64,000 nucleotides of DNA. It comes from JAMXLJ01 sp036558745. Lineage in GTDB: Bacteria > Actinomycetota > Acidimicrobiia > IMCC26256 > JAMXLJ01. The notes beneath the pieces are model-generated. The model was not told where the DNA came from. It saw only the letters and a list, made by a program, of their open reading frames with translations, and did no database searches. Each line of letters opens with the position of its first letter. The first letter of the stretch is position 1. Position numbers and translations under genes: made by a program. The stretch covers positions 1-64,000 of the forward strand of contig DATBEZ010000027.1 of the NCBI GenBank assembly GCA_036558745.1. The letters run 5' to 3'. Shown here piece after piece: positions 55,163 through 63,091 of this stretch.

Positions 55163-55501
55163 TCAGCCCGGACCCTGGCCCAGCGTGATCCGGTTGCCCT
55201 CCGTGTCGATGACGGCCACGAGCCGAGCGCCGCCTTCGACGCGCCCCTCACCCCGCCGACCGCCGGCGGCTTCGACCGCCACGAGAGCCGCGTCGAGATC
55301 GGCGACGTGGAAGCCGAGCCAGCTCTCGCGCTCGTCGCCTGCGCCGCCGCCGTGGAGCGCGATCGTCGTGTCCCGCCAGCGCAGCTCGGTCCAGAACTCC
55401 GACTCGAATTCGACCGCCAGACCGATCGTGTCGCGGTAGAAGCCGACGGCCCGAGCCATGTCCTGCACCGGCAGCATGAGGTAGACCTTGCTGATCTCCA
55501 C
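55163..55501 (-). CDS. VOC-family (glyoxalase-like) protein
   Basis: The 112-aa single-module VOC protein has the strand/helix pattern MLPVQDMARAVGFYRDTIGL, FWTELRWRDTTIALHGG and FHVADLDAALVAVEAAGG. Possible metal ligands are a His in ALHGG and Glu in WTELR. Such proteins act as lyases, isomerases or dioxygenase relatives; substrate unknown. GTG 55501 gives the normal length. It lies 54 nt after the thiolase-like gene. Confidence 0.82.
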   Translation of the reverse strand: MEISKVYLMLPVQDMARAVGFYRDTIGLAVEFESEFWTELRWRDTTIALHGGGAGDERESWLGFHVADLDAALVAVEAAGGRRGEGRVEGGARLVAVIDTEGNRITLGQGPG

Positions 55502-55555
55502 GGCGACACCGTAGGCGCCTCGGTCACTCGCTGCTCCGGCCGTTCGCACCCGAGC

Positions 55556-56779
55556 TCAGTCGCGGGCGAGGAGCGCGAAGTTGCCGCCACCGGTCGGCGG
55601 GCCCATCGACACCGCGAGCGCGACCTCGGGATCGCGTGCGGCCCGGCACGTCTCCGGTTGGTGAGTATGCGCACGGCCGGGGCACGCGTCCGCGACCTCG
55701 CCGCGGAGCTGACGGACGGCCTCGATCGGACGCAGCAACGCGGGCGCGCCCATGTGGCTGAAGCTCAGGCACCCACCGTCGGTGCACGTCGGGAAGCGCC
55801 CGTCGACACCCATCACGCCGGACGCCGCGAACTCGCCGCCCTCACCGCGCCCGCAGAAACCGAGCATCTCCCACTGCATGACGACCCACGACGCGAAGCC
55901 GTCGTAGAGCTCCACCACGTCGACGTCGTCACGCTCCACTCCGGCCATGGCGAAGCCGCGGTCGACCCAATCGGTGGGAAAGGGACCACCGAGCTCGTGC
56001 TCGAGCAATGGAGGCTCCACGTACGCGGGATAGCAGAGCTGGTCCCCACCGCCGAGCACGACGACCGGCGCGGCGCGCAGGTCGCGGGCGCGTTCGAGCG
56101 TCGTCACGACGAGCGCGGCACCGCCGCAGTTCACCTGCGCGCACATCAGGCGTGTGAGCGGATCCGCGACCATCGGCGATGTGAGGACGTCGTGGACGGT
56201 GTACGGGCCCCGACCGGCCATCACCGCGTCCGGGTTCACATGTCCATGGTTGCGGATCGTCGCGGCCACGGCGGCGAGCTGCTCGGCGGTGGTCCCGAAC
56301 TCGTGCATGTGACGCCGCGCCGCGAGCGCGAACTGCGCGGCGGTGTACGAGCCGGTCCAGGCGGTGAACTGGTCCGACGGTCGTGTCCACGGCGCGGTGC
56401 GCGGGTCCGACGGCGTCGTCGCGGCCATCCCGATCACGAGCGCGGCGCAGTCGATGAACCCGCTCCGGACGGCCGCGGTCGCGTCGAGCAGCGCGGACAC
56501 GCCGGTGCCGTTGCCCGAGTTGACCCCACCGGTGAACCACCGGATGGGGATGCCGAGCTGGCGGGCCCACATGGTCTGGCGCGAGTTGCCCGGCGGATCG
56601 GCGAGGTTGGGCCACGCGTCGACGAGCGGAAACACGCCCTGCAGGTCGTGCTTGCCGAGCCCGGCGTCATCGAGCGCGCGCTGGAGCGCCTCGAGGGCAA
56701 GGCTCAGGCCGCTGCGGCCGTCGGCGTCGCGCGTCTGGACCGTCGTACCGACGCCGACGACCGCGACCGGGCGGTCCAT
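55556..56779 (-). CDS. Thiolase-like protein (SCP2/Ltp type) lacking the catalytic cysteine
   Basis: The 407-aa protein has the thiolase fold. It opens with VAVVGVGTTVQ, has GGVNSGNG at residues 84-91 where thiolases carry the nucleophilic Cys, and keeps the Ltp-like VVELYDGFA (Tyr292) and a C-terminal GGCLSFSHMG in place of the usual GHP motif. The missing Cys argues against Claisen thiolysis. In Ltp2-type aldolases a tyrosine does the work and a DUF35 partner is required, and a DUF35 gene overlaps this one upstream by one base. An aldolase or other C-C lyase is therefore my preferred reading. Start ATG 56779. Confidence 0.85.
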   Translation of the reverse strand: MDRPVAVVGVGTTVQTRDADGRSGLSLALEALQRALDDAGLGKHDLQGVFPLVDAWPNLADPPGNSRQTMWARQLGIPIRWFTGGVNSGNGTGVSALLDATAAVRSGFIDCAALVIGMAATTPSDPRTAPWTRPSDQFTAWTGSYTAAQFALAARRHMHEFGTTAEQLAAVAATIRNHGHVNPDAVMAGRGPYTVHDVLTSPMVADPLTRLMCAQVNCGGAALVVTTLERARDLRAAPVVVLGGGDQLCYPAYVEPPLLEHELGGPFPTDWVDRGFAMAGVERDDVDVVELYDGFASWVVMQWEMLGFCGRGEGGEFAASGVMGVDGRFPTCTDGGCLSFSHMGAPALLRPIEAVRQLRGEVADACPGRAHTHQPETCRAARDPEVALAVSMGPPTGGGNFALLARD

Positions 56780-57186
56780 CACGCGGGCGCGAACGGGTAC
56801 ACGGTGATCTCGTCGTCCACCCGCTCGAAGCGGACGGCGACGGGCATCCCGATCCGCACGTCGGCAGGATCGACGTCGACGACGTTGGTCAACATCCGCG
56901 GTCCCTCGTCGAGCTCGACGACCGCGAGCACGTACGGTGCCGGGAACGCGCGCGGATCCATGGCCCGGTGCACGACCGTGAAGGTGTGAACGGTCCCCCG
57001 GCCCGACATGACGTCCCACCGCGCCCGCTCCGACCAGCACTCGGGACACGCGGCGAGCGGCGTCCACCGCAGGCGACCGCAGTCGAGGCAGCGCTGGACC
57101 CGCAGCTCGCCGGCGCGCGTGCCGGCCCAGAACGGCTCGGTCAGCGGTGTGAGGGCGGGTCGCGGGCGGGCGACGGTGTCCGGCAT
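56779..57186 (-). CDS. DUF35 protein (zinc-ribbon/OB-fold acyl-CoA-binding)
   Basis: The 135-aa protein has an N-terminal zinc ribbon (C33, C36, C47, C50) and a C-terminal OB-fold (GRGTVHTFTVVHRAMDP, PYVLAVVELDEGPRMLTNVV). DUF35 proteins are partners of thiolase-like and Ltp-type aldolases and of HMG-CoA synthase-like enzymes. Its stop overlaps the thiolase-like start (TGATG). ATG 57186 is chosen; a longer frame exists six residues upstream. Confidence 0.92.
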   Translation of the reverse strand: MPDTVARPRPALTPLTEPFWAGTRAGELRVQRCLDCGRLRWTPLAACPECWSERARWDVMSGRGTVHTFTVVHRAMDPRAFPAPYVLAVVELDEGPRMLTNVVDVDPADVRIGMPVAVRFERVDDEITVYPFAPA

Positions 57187-57285
57187 CGCGGCCCGGTCTA
57201 CCAAAGTGCGGACGAGCGGCGCCGTTGGCCGGAGGCCGGGAAGGCGGTGTGAGGGAGCCGAAGGAGAGTCGCGATCAGCGCGACG

Positions 57286-58272
57286 TCAGGAGATCGCGCC
57301 CGACACGACGAGCACGATCTTGCCGATCGCGCTGCCGTCGGCGACGTAGCGCAACGCGGCCGCGGTGTCGTCGAGCGCGAAGCGCGCCCCGATGTGCGGG
57401 AACGCGCGGTGCGCGGCCATGAGGTCGAGCAGCTCGGCCTCGTTGCGTGCAAGCTCGTCGGAAGCGTGGGCCGCGAAGCCGAGCATCTCGAAACCGACGA
57501 TCCGGATGCCCTTCAGCAGCACGAGGTTGAGCGGGATGCGCGGGATGACGCCCGATGCGTACCCGACCGTCACGAAGCGCCCGCCCCACCGCAGCGACCG
57601 CAGGGCCGGCTCGGCGAGGTCGCCTCCGACCGGGTCGACGACGACGTCGGCACCGTCGGGCAGCGCGTCCTTCAGCGCCTGGCGCAGATCGCCGGCGCGG
57701 TGGTCGACGAGGCGCGTGGCCCCGAACGCGCGGGCGGCGTCGAGCTTCTCGGCCGACGACGCGACCGCGGTGACGGTCGCGCCGAGCAGCGCGCCGAGCT
57801 GGACCGTGGCGAGCCCCACGCCACCGCCCGCGCCGAGCACGACCAGCTCGTCGCCCGATCGGATGCACGCCACCGAGCGCAGCACGTGGTAAGCGGTGCG
57901 GTGAGCGACACCGAACGCCGCGGCCGACACGACGTCGACATCCACGGGGACGACAGTGACCGAGGTGGCCGCGACCGCAACCTCCTCCGCGAACGCGCCC
58001 ACCATCACGCTCCCGAACACGCGATCACCGACGCGCACCGTCGTGACGTCGTCGGCGACCTCGACCACCCGCCCCGCGAACTCGCTCCCCGGCACGAACG
58101 GCGGGGGCACTTTGATCTGGTACTCCCCCGCGACCACGAGCACGTCGGGAAAGTTCACGGCCGCGGCGTCGACCCGTACCCGCACCTGAGCGGGCCCGAG
58201 CGCGGGCGGGTCGACGTCGTCGATCTGCACGACCTCGGGCGCGCCCCACGATGGGCACACCGCCGCCCTCAC
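57286..58272 (-). CDS. Zinc-independent quinone oxidoreductase (MDR family)
   Basis: The 328-aa medium-chain dehydrogenase/reductase is of the quinone reductase type. The substrate-side sequence NFPDVLVVAGEYQ and the NADPH motif VLGAGGGVGLATVQLG are clear. No zinc ligands are present. In acyl-CoA regions these often reduce enoyl groups or quinones. GTG 58272 is 7 nt after the crotonase stop, so it belongs to the ACAD operon. Confidence 0.9.
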   Translation of the reverse strand: MRAAVCPSWGAPEVVQIDDVDPPALGPAQVRVRVDAAAVNFPDVLVVAGEYQIKVPPPFVPGSEFAGRVVEVADDVTTVRVGDRVFGSVMVGAFAEEVAVAATSVTVVPVDVDVVSAAAFGVAHRTAYHVLRSVACIRSGDELVVLGAGGGVGLATVQLGALLGATVTAVASSAEKLDAARAFGATRLVDHRAGDLRQALKDALPDGADVVVDPVGGDLAEPALRSLRWGGRFVTVGYASGVIPRIPLNLVLLKGIRIVGFEMLGFAAHASDELARNEAELLDLMAAHRAFPHIGARFALDDTAAALRYVADGSAIGKIVLVVSGAIS

Positions 58273-58279
58273 GGTCGGT

Positions 58280-59086
58280 TCACCGACCGCGCCAGACGGG
58301 CGCGCGCTTCTCGATGAAGGCCTGCGCGCCCTCCTTCGCGTCCTCGCTCGCGAAGACCCGCGCCTGGAGCTCGGCGAGGCGCGCCCACGCGGCCGCGGTG
58401 TCACTGACGCCGAGGCGCACGAGCTCTTTCGTCGCGCGCACCGCGAGCGGCCCGTTGGCCGCGATGCGATCGGCGTACCGGAGCGCGACGTCGAGTACGT
58501 CGGCACCGGGCACGACCGCGTTGGCCAGGCCGAGCGCCAGGGCGCGCGCCGCGTCGATGTCGTCGCCCGTCAACGTGAGCTCCAAGGCGATGCTGAGCGG
58601 CACGCGGGTGCCGATGAACGTGCCCCCACCGGCCGCGAGCAGGCCGCGCTTCACCTCGGGCAGCCCGAGGCGCGCGTGGTCGGCGAGCACGATGAGGTCG
58701 CACGCGAGCAGCAGCTCCAACCCGCCCGCCATCGCGGCGCCGTTCGCGGCCCCGATCAAGGGCACTTCGACCTGACCCCGGATGAGCCGGTTGTACGTGT
58801 CGAGCCCCTCGCCGCGCTCGATCGCGAGGTCGCCGCCGGCGAAGGCGCGCAGGTCCATCCCCGCGCAGAACGCACGATCACCCGTGCCGGTCAGCACGAT
58901 CGCGTGCACGTCGGGATCGGTCTCGCCGGCGCGGATCGTCGTCCCGATCGCGTCGACGAGCGACCCCGTCAGCGCGTTGCGGGCGTCGGGCCGGTTGAGT
59001 CGCGCGACGACGACGTGACCACGGCGCTCGACGACGAGCTCGTCGCGGTCTGACCCGTCGCGGTCGTTCTCGTCGCGGTCTCTCAC
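58280..59086 (-). CDS. Enoyl-CoA hydratase with both catalytic glutamates
   Basis: The 268-aa crotonase has the complete active-site signatures: oxyanion hole DRAFCAGMDLRAFAGG and GLELLLACD (first Glu), and RLGLPEVKRGL (second Glu). This is the best candidate in the window for a true enoyl-CoA hydratase. The N-terminus is unusually rich in Asp/Arg: RDRDENDRDGSDRDE, encoded by three near copies of GACCGCGAC. GTG 59086 overlaps the upstream kinase stop (GTGA). Confidence 0.9.
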   Translation of the reverse strand: MRDRDENDRDGSDRDELVVERRGHVVVARLNRPDARNALTGSLVDAIGTTIRAGETDPDVHAIVLTGTGDRAFCAGMDLRAFAGGDLAIERGEGLDTYNRLIRGQVEVPLIGAANGAAMAGGLELLLACDLIVLADHARLGLPEVKRGLLAAGGGTFIGTRVPLSIALELTLTGDDIDAARALALGLANAVVPGADVLDVALRYADRIAANGPLAVRATKELVRLGVSDTAAAWARLAELQARVFASEDAKEGAQAFIEKRAPVWRGR

Positions 59087-60108
59087 CGGTCGTACGGCGT
59101 GCTCTCCGCGAGCTCCGCGGCACCCTTCATGAGGTCGAGGACGATCGGGCCGAACGCCTGGAGCTTCGGGTCGACGCCGGAACGCTGGTAGCCCTGCTCG
59201 AGGACGACCGCGAGCTTCCACTTCGCGAGGATCACGTAGTAGTCGATGTCGTCGACCTGGCGTCCCGACACGCTCGCGTAGTGGTCGAGCACCCGCCTGC
59301 GCGACGGCATGCCGCGCATGTCGACGTAGCCCGACGACGACGCATCCGTGCTCTCGGTGTCGTCGGGCCAGCTCTGCACGACCCATCCGAGGTCGAGCTT
59401 CGGGTCGCCGACCGTGCCCATCTCCCAGTCGACGATCGCGGCGAGTCGCGCGGGCGCGCCGTGGTGGTACATGACGTTGGCGAACTGGTAGTCGCCGTGC
59501 ATGAGCCCGGGGATGTAGTCGATCGGACGATGCACCTTGAGCCACGCCGCGGCCTCGTCGAAGCCCGGGAGCTCGCGGCCTTTGATCCGTTCGAGGAACG
59601 CGGTCCACCGCTCGACCTGCCGCTCGTGGAACCCGTCGGGACGTCCGAGGTCCGCCAGACCCTTCGCCCGCCAGTCGACGTTGCCGAGCAGCGCGATGCC
59701 CTCGACCAGTTGGTAGGCGAGCCCGGCGCGCGTGTCGAGGTCGGTGTCGAACGGCGGCGGCCACGCGCGATTCTCGAGCCCCATGGGCGACCACCCGTCG
59801 ACGAAGCCCATGAGGTAGAACGCGCGCCCGAGCACACCCGTGTCCTTGCACGCCGCGATCGCGGGCGTGTGGGGCACGTCGGTGCCGTCGAGGGCCTCGA
59901 TGATCCGCCACTCGCGCAGGATCCCGTCGTCGCGACTCGCAGGTGCGGTCGGCGGCGGGATGCGCAGCGCACCGTGCAGCTCGCCCCGGCAGATCTCGTA
60001 GATCTCGTTCTGCGAACCGCCCGAGATGAACCGCTGCTCGATCGGCTCCCCCTTGCCGGGCAGCCCCTCGTCGTCCATCCACCGTGCGAGCCGGTCGAAG
60101 TCGATCAC
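59083..60108 (-). CDS. ACAD10/aminoglycoside-phosphotransferase-like kinase
   Basis: The 341-aa protein-kinase-fold protein has the catalytic loop LMHGDYQFANVMY and metal motif AAIVDWEMGTVGDPKLDLGW. Homologues beside or fused to acyl-CoA dehydrogenases (as in human ACAD10/11) phosphorylate 4-hydroxyacyl-CoAs. The genes here are ordered dehydrogenase, kinase, crotonase with 4-nt overlaps, which supports the same role. GTG 60108 overlaps the dehydrogenase stop. Confidence 0.9.
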   Translation of the reverse strand: MIDFDRLARWMDDEGLPGKGEPIEQRFISGGSQNEIYEICRGELHGALRIPPPTAPASRDDGILREWRIIEALDGTDVPHTPAIAACKDTGVLGRAFYLMGFVDGWSPMGLENRAWPPPFDTDLDTRAGLAYQLVEGIALLGNVDWRAKGLADLGRPDGFHERQVERWTAFLERIKGRELPGFDEAAAWLKVHRPIDYIPGLMHGDYQFANVMYHHGAPARLAAIVDWEMGTVGDPKLDLGWVVQSWPDDTESTDASSSGYVDMRGMPSRRRVLDHYASVSGRQVDDIDYYVILAKWKLAVVLEQGYQRSGVDPKLQAFGPIVLDLMKGAAELAESTPYDR

Positions 60109-61406
60109 AGGTTGCCGACCTCCAGCTCGAGGAACTGCGCGTACTTCGCCTTCGCGTCGTCGATCTTCCCGGGGATCCACCCGGTCGGCCACATCCCGTC
60201 GGTCCCGCGGTAGTCGCGCAGGAGCTGGCGGGCCACGGTCACCTTGTGGACCTCGGTCGGCCCGTCGGCCAGACCCATCACGCCGGCGGCGTGGATCATC
60301 CCGAAGAAGGGCATCTCGTTCGTCGTGCCGAGCGCGCCGTGCACCTGCATCGCACGCCAGGCGATGTCGTGCAGGACGGTGGGCATGACGACCTTCGCGG
60401 TCGCGATGTCCTTGCGCACGCGCTTGTAGTCGTTGTACTTGTCGATCTCCCACGCGGTGTAGAGCACGAACAGGCGGAACTGGATCAGCTGCGCGTACGA
60501 GTCGGCGATGTAGCCCTGCACGAACTGCTTGTCGGCGAGGAGGCTGCCCTGCGTCTCGCGGCTGAGCACCCGCTCGCACATCATGTCGAACGCCTTCTGC
60601 GCCATCCCGATGGTGCGCATCGCGTGGTGGATGCGGCCGCCGCCGAGACGGGTCTGCGCGATGACGAAGGCCTGCCCCTCACCACCGAGCAGCGCGGAAT
60701 CGGGAACGCGCACGTCCTCGTAGTGGATGAGCGCGTGGGAGCCCTCGTTGAGCCGTTCGCCGTGGAGCCCGACGTTGCGCACGATGTTGACGCCCGGCGT
60801 GTCGGTCGGCACGAGGAACATCGACATGCCCTTGTAGGGGGTGACGTCGGTGTTGGTGACCGCCATGACGATGAGGAACGACGCGGTCTTCGCGTTCGAC
60901 GAGAAGTATTTCCATCCGTTGATGATCCACTCGTCACCGTCCTTCACGGCGCGGGTCTTGAACAGCGTGGGGTCGGCACCGGCGTGCGGCTCCGTCATCG
61001 AGTACGACGAGAACAGCTCGCCGTCGAGCAGCGGCTGGAGGTAACGCTCCTTCTGATCGGGCGTGCCGTAGTGGGCGATGATCTCGGCGTTGCCCGTGTC
61101 GGGTGCCTGGGTGCCGAAGACGAGCGACGCCCACGGCGAGCGACCGAGGATCTCGTTCAGCAGCGCGAGCTTGAGCTGCCCGTGTCCCTGGCCGCCGAGC
61201 TCGGGCCCGAGGTGTGTCGCCCACAGTCCTTGCGCGCGCACCTCGTCCTTGAGCGGATCGATGATCTTGCGCTTCGCGTCGTCGAGCGGGATGAACTGCT
61301 GGTGCGGGAACAGGTAGTCGAGCGGTTCGACCTTCTCGCGCACGAACTCCGACGCCCAGTCGAGCTTCTCCTGGTACGCCGGCTCGGTCTCGAAGTCCCA
61401 TGCCAT
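60105..61406 (-). CDS. Acyl-CoA dehydrogenase family protein
   Basis: The 433-aa FAD enzyme of the ACAD family (long form, as found with ACAD10-like kinases) has SYSMTEPHAGADPTLFKTRA and WKYFSSNAKTASF (flavin and substrate contacts), GGGRIHHAMRTIGMAQ and VHGALGTTNEMPF near the catalytic region. It introduces a double bond into an acyl-CoA. ATG 61406 has GAGGGGAG about 8 nt upstream. It is the first gene of a four-gene overlapping operon, divergent from a TetR. Confidence 0.92.
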   Translation of the reverse strand: MAWDFETEPAYQEKLDWASEFVREKVEPLDYLFPHQQFIPLDDAKRKIIDPLKDEVRAQGLWATHLGPELGGQGHGQLKLALLNEILGRSPWASLVFGTQAPDTGNAEIIAHYGTPDQKERYLQPLLDGELFSSYSMTEPHAGADPTLFKTRAVKDGDEWIINGWKYFSSNAKTASFLIVMAVTNTDVTPYKGMSMFLVPTDTPGVNIVRNVGLHGERLNEGSHALIHYEDVRVPDSALLGGEGQAFVIAQTRLGGGRIHHAMRTIGMAQKAFDMMCERVLSRETQGSLLADKQFVQGYIADSYAQLIQFRLFVLYTAWEIDKYNDYKRVRKDIATAKVVMPTVLHDIAWRAMQVHGALGTTNEMPFFGMIHAAGVMGLADGPTEVHKVTVARQLLRDYRGTDGMWPTGWIPGKIDDAKAKYAQFLELEVGNL

Positions 61407-61439
61407 GAGCACCACTCCCCTCGGTCGCGGCCGCAGACT

Positions 61440-62171
61440 ATGCTTCTGCACATCCAGAACGCAATTCTGAACGACGAGGGTGACGGGGACATCGCGTCCC
61501 GGATCGCGCGACAGACACTCGCACGTCGCGGCGTCGCGTACACCGACGAGGTGCGCCGGCTGCTCGACGCCGCGCTCGAGGTCATGCGGCGCTGTGGGAC
61601 CTCGTCACGTCCGCGCGTCGCCGACATCGTCGCCACGGCCGGGCTCTCGAACGACGCCTTCTACCGGCACTTCGCGTCCAAGGACGCGCTCGTGGCGGCG
61701 GTGCTCGAGGACGGGAGCGCGCGGCTCCACGGCTACCTCGGCCACCAGATGGCGAAGGAGACGACCCCCGAGGGTCGGGTCCGGCGGTGGGTCGAAGGGG
61801 TGCTGTCGCAGGCCGACGAGGAGATCGCGGCCACGACGCTCGCGGTGCTGAGCAACGGGGGCGGTGTCGGCGACGGCCGCGCGTCGGGCCGGCACTTCGC
61901 GAGCGGCGATCTCGCAGAACTGCTCCACGAGCCGTTCGCGGCGCTCGGCAGCTCCGATCCCGAGCTCGACGCGTCGGTGATGACGCACGCGGTGCTCGGC
62001 AGGCTGACCGACCATCTCTGGCAGGGCACGCAACCGTCGCCGGAGGAGACCGAGCACATCATCGGTCTGTGCACGGCCGCGGTTGGGGGCGCGCACCAGA
62101 GTCGACGGCGCCGCCCGGCCACGACAAACTCGGGGACGACGCGGTCGCGTGACCGTGCGAGACAGGAGTAG
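61440..62171 (+). CDS. TetR family regulator with long N-terminal extension
   Basis: From ATG 61440 the product is 243 aa. The helix-turn-helix (RPRVADIVATAGLSNDAFYRHF) begins near residue 58, later than usual, so about 45 residues precede it. The start is uncertain because an operator-like repeat lies in the first 10 codons and no other good start is near. Divergent from the ACAD operon (33-nt gap), so it is probably its local regulator. It ends 6 nt before an SDR gene. Confidence 0.88.
   Translation: MLLHIQNAILNDEGDGDIASRIARQTLARRGVAYTDEVRRLLDAALEVMRRCGTSSRPRVADIVATAGLSNDAFYRHFASKDALVAAVLEDGSARLHGYLGHQMAKETTPEGRVRRWVEGVLSQADEEIAATTLAVLSNGGGVGDGRASGRHFASGDLAELLHEPFAALGSSDPELDASVMTHAVLGRLTDHLWQGTQPSPEETEHIIGLCTAAVGGAHQSRRRRPATTNSGTTRSRDRARQE
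61444..61469. promoter_or_regulatory. Triple half-site operator candidate
   Basis: TTCTG (61444), CAGAA (61455) and TTCTG (61465) give two overlapping inverted repeats: TTCTG-N6-CAGAA and CAGAA-N5-TTCTG. They sit between the divergent ACAD operon and TetR genes, inside the first codons of the TetR frame as annotated. Likely the site for that TetR. Confidence 0.5.
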
Positions 62172-62177
62172 ATCGGC

Positions 62178-63020
62178 ATGGGCCTCTTCGACGCGTTCCG
62201 CTACGACGGCAAGCGCGCGCTCGTGGTGGGCGGCGCGTCCGGTATGGGCGCCGCCGTCGCCGAGCTCGTGCAGGACGCCGGTGCCGACGTCACGGTGATG
62301 GACTACGCCGACGTCAAGCTGAAGGGCGCCAAGGCGATCAAGGTGAACCTCGGCGAGCAGGCGTCCATCGACCAAGCGCTCGAGCAGTGCGACGGCCCGG
62401 TGCACGCGCTGTTCAGCTGCGCGGGCGTCGCCGACGGCACGCCGGGCATCGAGAAGATCAACTTCATCGGCCACCGCTACATGGTCGACCGCCTGGTCGA
62501 ACGCGGTTCGCTGTCGAGCGGGAGCGCGATCGGGTTCATCTCGTCGGCTGCGGGGCTCGGCTGGGAGGCGAACCTCTCGATCCTCAACGAGTATCTCGAC
62601 ACACCCGACTTCGACGCGGCCGTGAAGTGGATCGAGGCCCACCAGGACGCCGAGTTCATGATGTCGGGCTACATGTGGAGCAAGCAGGCGATCTGCGCCT
62701 ACGTCGCGCGCGAGGCGATGAGCTTCCTCAAGCAGGGCATCCGCATCAACGCGATCTGCCCAGGCCCGACCGACACGCCGCTCGCGCGCGCCAACGCCGA
62801 CATGTGGCTGGGGTTCGGCTCCGACTACCGCGACGAGGTCGGGGTGAAGGCGTCGACACCGCTCGAGCAGGCGTACCCGCTCGTGTTCCTGTGCAGCGAC
62901 GCCTCATCCGTCATCACGGGCCAGACGTTGATCACCGACTCGGGCTACTTCCCGTCCGGGGTCACGGGCTCGTTCCCGCCCGCCACACCCGTCGCCACCT
63001 TCCTGCTCGGCCGCGCGTAG
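62178..63020 (+). CDS. Short-chain dehydrogenase/reductase
   Basis: The 280-aa SDR has GGASGMGAAVAEL (cofactor), FSCAG (NAG-like), SSAAGLGW (Ser), and YMWSKQAI (catalytic Tyr and Lys). The length and the insertion between the Ser and Tyr regions resemble 3-hydroxyacyl or hydroxysteroid-type dehydrogenases of actinobacteria; the substrate is not known. ATG 62178, 6 nt after the TetR stop. It ends 14 nt before a long hairpin. Confidence 0.92.
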   Translation: MGLFDAFRYDGKRALVVGGASGMGAAVAELVQDAGADVTVMDYADVKLKGAKAIKVNLGEQASIDQALEQCDGPVHALFSCAGVADGTPGIEKINFIGHRYMVDRLVERGSLSSGSAIGFISSAAGLGWEANLSILNEYLDTPDFDAAVKWIEAHQDAEFMMSGYMWSKQAICAYVAREAMSFLKQGIRINAICPGPTDTPLARANADMWLGFGSDYRDEVGVKASTPLEQAYPLVFLCSDASSVITGQTLITDSGYFPSGVTGSFPPATPVATFLLGRA

Positions 63021-63034
63021 CCGTCGACAACGCG

Positions 63035-63079
63035 AGATGCGGCACTCACCGTCGGAATCCGACGCTGAGTGCCGCATCT
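63035..63079. terminator. 21-position hairpin between convergent genes
   Basis: 63035-63048 pairs with 63066-63079 (14 bp), then one C-C mismatch, then 63050-63055 pairs with 63059-63064 (6 bp) around the loop AAT. It lies between the SDR stop and the convergent ABC permease stop. The words GATGCGGC and TCCGAC also occur in the hairpin at 53158. Probable bidirectional terminator. Confidence 0.72.
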
Positions 63080-63091
63080 TCGCTGGAGGGA

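Noticed and set aside
59083..60108. Aminoglycoside resistance kinase
   Set aside because: It has the kinase fold but sits between and overlaps acyl-CoA dehydrogenase and hydratase genes, which points to the ACAD10-like hydroxyacyl-CoA kinase group.
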